From the NCBI GenBank assembly GCA_016210375.1, contig JACQUH010000274.1, positions 1 through 5,991 of the forward strand: a stretch of DNA of 5,991 nt. Reading direction: 5' to 3'. The notes beneath the pieces were generated by a model. That model ran no database searches, was not told where the DNA came from, and was given only the letters and a program-made list of their open reading frames with translations. Source of the stretch: Chloroflexota bacterium (GTDB lineage: Bacteria; Chloroflexota; Dehalococcoidia; Lucifugimonadales; JACPCL1). The position numbers and the translations under genes were made by a program. Shown piece by piece: positions 4,822 through 5,991 of this stretch (its first letter is position 1; each line of letters starts with the position of its first letter).

Positions 4822-5388
4822 TCAGCTCCGGGCGGGGGTGGCCGGCCCACCAGGGGAGGACAGGAGACGCGTCCGTTGGGCCTGCCGGATGCGCCATGTA
4901 ACGTAAAGGCCGCCGCCCGCAAGGATGAGGCCTGTGACAAGAAAGGTGTAGCCCCCGGCGGATGAGCCAACGGTCTCCCGCACCGCCAGCGACGACGCCG
5001 CCACCGTTACGTTTCCCAGGCTGCTGGAGACCTCCACTGCTGTCTGCCAGAGGCCCGGTTTCTCAAGATGGACATTGGCCTGGTACAGCTCGGGCTGCTG
5101 GGGTGTGTTCAGGGCTATGGCCCACCCCTGGTCGCCGTAGGTCTGGTTGAGAGTACGGATGCGCACCTGGGCCTCCGGCACCGGCGCTCCGGTAGCGCCA
5201 TCCACCACGTACACAAGGAAGCGCACCTCATTCACCAGCGGCTCCAGCGTCACGGTCTTCACCGAGACCCTGTACGGCCCCACCGCCTCCAGCGGCCCGC
5301 TGACGCCTCCCTCCTGGGCCAAGGCGGAGGCCGGCAGCAAGGTGACCAGCACAAAGGCGAGGGCCAGTATCTCCCCGACGGTTCTCAT
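4822..5388 (-). CDS. Membrane-anchored extracytoplasmic protein with FixH/YtkA-like beta domain
   Basis: A 188-aa predicted type I membrane protein of unknown function. The first ~25 residues are a signal peptide (MRT, a hydrophobic run, then PASALA before the likely cleavage site). Residues about 40-140 look like an immunoglobulin-type beta sandwich: VRFLVYVVDGATGAPVPEAQVRIRT, then YQANVHLEKPGLWQTAVEVSSSLG, a pattern shared with FixH/YtkA-like and CopC-like domains. A single transmembrane helix (about 147-166, FLVTGLILAGGGLYVTW) is followed by a positively charged tail (RIRQAQRTR). The ATG at 5388 is preferred because it starts directly at a classic signal peptide; an in-frame GTG at 5394 is possible. 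The gene follows the aldo/keto reductase by about 20 nt and is probably cotranscribed. Topology is well supported; the domain family is moderately supported and no cysteine or heme motif hints at a ligand. Confidence 0.82.
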   Translation of the reverse strand: MRTVGEILALAFVLVTLLPASALAQEGGVSGPLEAVGPYRVSVKTVTLEPLVNEVRFLVYVVDGATGAPVPEAQVRIRTLNQTYGDQGWAIALNTPQQPELYQANVHLEKPGLWQTAVEVSSSLGNVTVAASSLAVRETVGSSAGGYTFLVTGLILAGGGLYVTWRIRQAQRTRLLSSPGGPATPARS

Positions 5389-5409
5389 GCTCACGCGCTC
5401 TTCTGCCCC

Positions 5410-5991
5410 TTACTTCCAGTGGGCCAGCAGGCCGTCCAGCGCCTTCATGTCCTCGGAGGTCAGGCGCCACTCGCCAGCCTTGGCGTTCTCCGCCACCTGC
5501 TCCGGTGTAGTAGCGCCGGCGATGACGCTGCTCACCAGGGGGTTGGCCAGGAGCCACCCGAAGGCCAGGTCCGTCATGGAGTGCTCGCGCTCGGCGGCGA
5601 AGTTCTCCAGCTTCTCCAGCACGTCGTAGTTGGCATCCGTCAGGATGCCCGCGGCCTGCCGGGAGTTGCCCGATAGCCGCGCCCCCTCGGGCCCTGGCTT
5701 GCCCCGCTGGTACTTGCCCGTCAGGAAGCCGCTCGCCAGGGGCGAGTAGGGGATGATGCCCAGTCCGTAGGCCTGGCAGCAGAGCGCTACTTCCCTCTCC
5801 ACCTCCCGCCTGAGCATACTGTACTGGGGTTGGTCGCAGACGAAAGGCTCCAAGTGCAGCGCCTTGGCCACCTCCATGGCCTGGGCAATCTGCCACGAGG
5901 CGAAGTTGGAGCAGCCGATGTACCGTACCTTCCCCTGGCGCACCAGGTCGTCCAGGGTGCGCAGGGTCTCCTCAATGGGGGTCCGCTGGTC
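5410..5991 (-). CDS. Aldo/keto reductase, C-terminal 193 residues (5' end of gene outside window)
   Basis: NAD(P)H-dependent oxidoreductase of the TIM-barrel aldo/keto reductase superfamily, the type that groups with voltage-gated potassium channel beta-subunit-like enzymes. The frame is open to position 5991, so about 120-130 N-terminal residues, including the Asp-Tyr-Lys-His catalytic tetrad, lie outside. Visible are RTPIEETLRTLDDLVRQGKVRYIGCSNF (barrel strand with the S-N pair that contacts the nicotinamide), QPQYS (stacking Tyr), IIPYSPLASGFLTGKY (cofactor phosphate loop region) and VIAGATTPEQVAENA (2'-phosphate/adenine binding region). The gene ends in TAA with no truncation at the C-terminus. 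Substrate cannot be predicted. Confidence 0.93.
   Translation of the reverse strand, partial: DQRTPIEETLRTLDDLVRQGKVRYIGCSNFASWQIAQAMEVAKALHLEPFVCDQPQYSMLRREVEREVALCCQAYGLGIIPYSPLASGFLTGKYQRGKPGPEGARLSGNSRQAAGILTDANYDVLEKLENFAAEREHSMTDLAFGWLLANPLVSSVIAGATTPEQVAENAKAGEWRLTSEDMKALDGLLAHWK

Noticed and set aside
4816..4829. GGAGC/GCTCC hairpin at the stop codon of the FixH-like gene as a terminator
   Set aside because: The stem is only 5 bp, overlaps the stop codon and is followed by TTGTAG rather than a T-run.
5068..5676. Plus-strand open frame of 202 codons
   Set aside because: It spans the reverse of two clear minus-strand genes and their junction and has a low-complexity, shadow-like composition.

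Overview
The window is GC-rich bacterial DNA in which every supported gene lies on the minus strand. Read in the direction of transcription (high to low coordinates) the order is: 3' part of an aldo/keto reductase; a signal-peptide plus one-TM protein with a FixH/YtkA-like extracellular domain; a radical SAM protein of the 'putative DNA modification/repair' family; a T-box riboswitch; a small 89-aa protein; a HAD hydrolase; a DUF559 nuclease-like protein; and the 5' part of ileS. No 16S, marker gene set or taxon-specific gene is present. The combination of a T-box, a Gram-positive-type SOS box, an IleRS with a GVHH signature and GC-rich dispersed hairpins most resembles a Chloroflexota genome (Dehalococcoidia/SAR202-like). 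This is an inference from memory; Actinomycetota or a GC-rich Bacillota cannot be excluded.

Region 5991-4822 holds the reductase and the membrane protein, spaced like an operon. Region 4821-4725 is a compact regulatory region for the radical SAM gene: TTGACA-16-CAAAAT, with a GAAC-N4-GTTC palindrome just downstream of the -10. That palindrome is the core of a Gram-positive LexA box, so the gene may belong to the SOS regulon. Region 4724-3405 is the radical SAM gene itself, with a CxxxCxxC motif, a C-terminal helix-hairpin-helix region and an unusual four-cysteine tail.

Region 3312-2956 is a promoter plus a full T-box leader. It shows the distal Stem I loop GGTGCAA, a probable AUC (Ile) specifier, the conserved AGGGTGGTACCGCG element and an intrinsic terminator. 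The natural target, ileS, starts about 1.55 kb further on. Three genes sit between: the 89-aa protein and the HAD hydrolase (1 nt apart), then a DUF559 gene. They are probably cotranscribed with ileS and so placed under isoleucyl-tRNA sensing.

A family of about 40-bp GC-rich hairpin repeats occurs three times: inside the T-box leader (3101-3140), and as an almost perfect inverted pair (1896-1933 and 1412-1450) that brackets the DUF559 gene. The 522-bp unit looks like a small repeat-flanked nuclease cassette lodged directly in front of ileS, and the repeats appear to supply or abut the ribosome binding sites of DUF559 and ileS. The ileS product carries GXHH in place of the class I HXGH signature, a swap linked to very high mupirocin resistance in type 2 IleRS.
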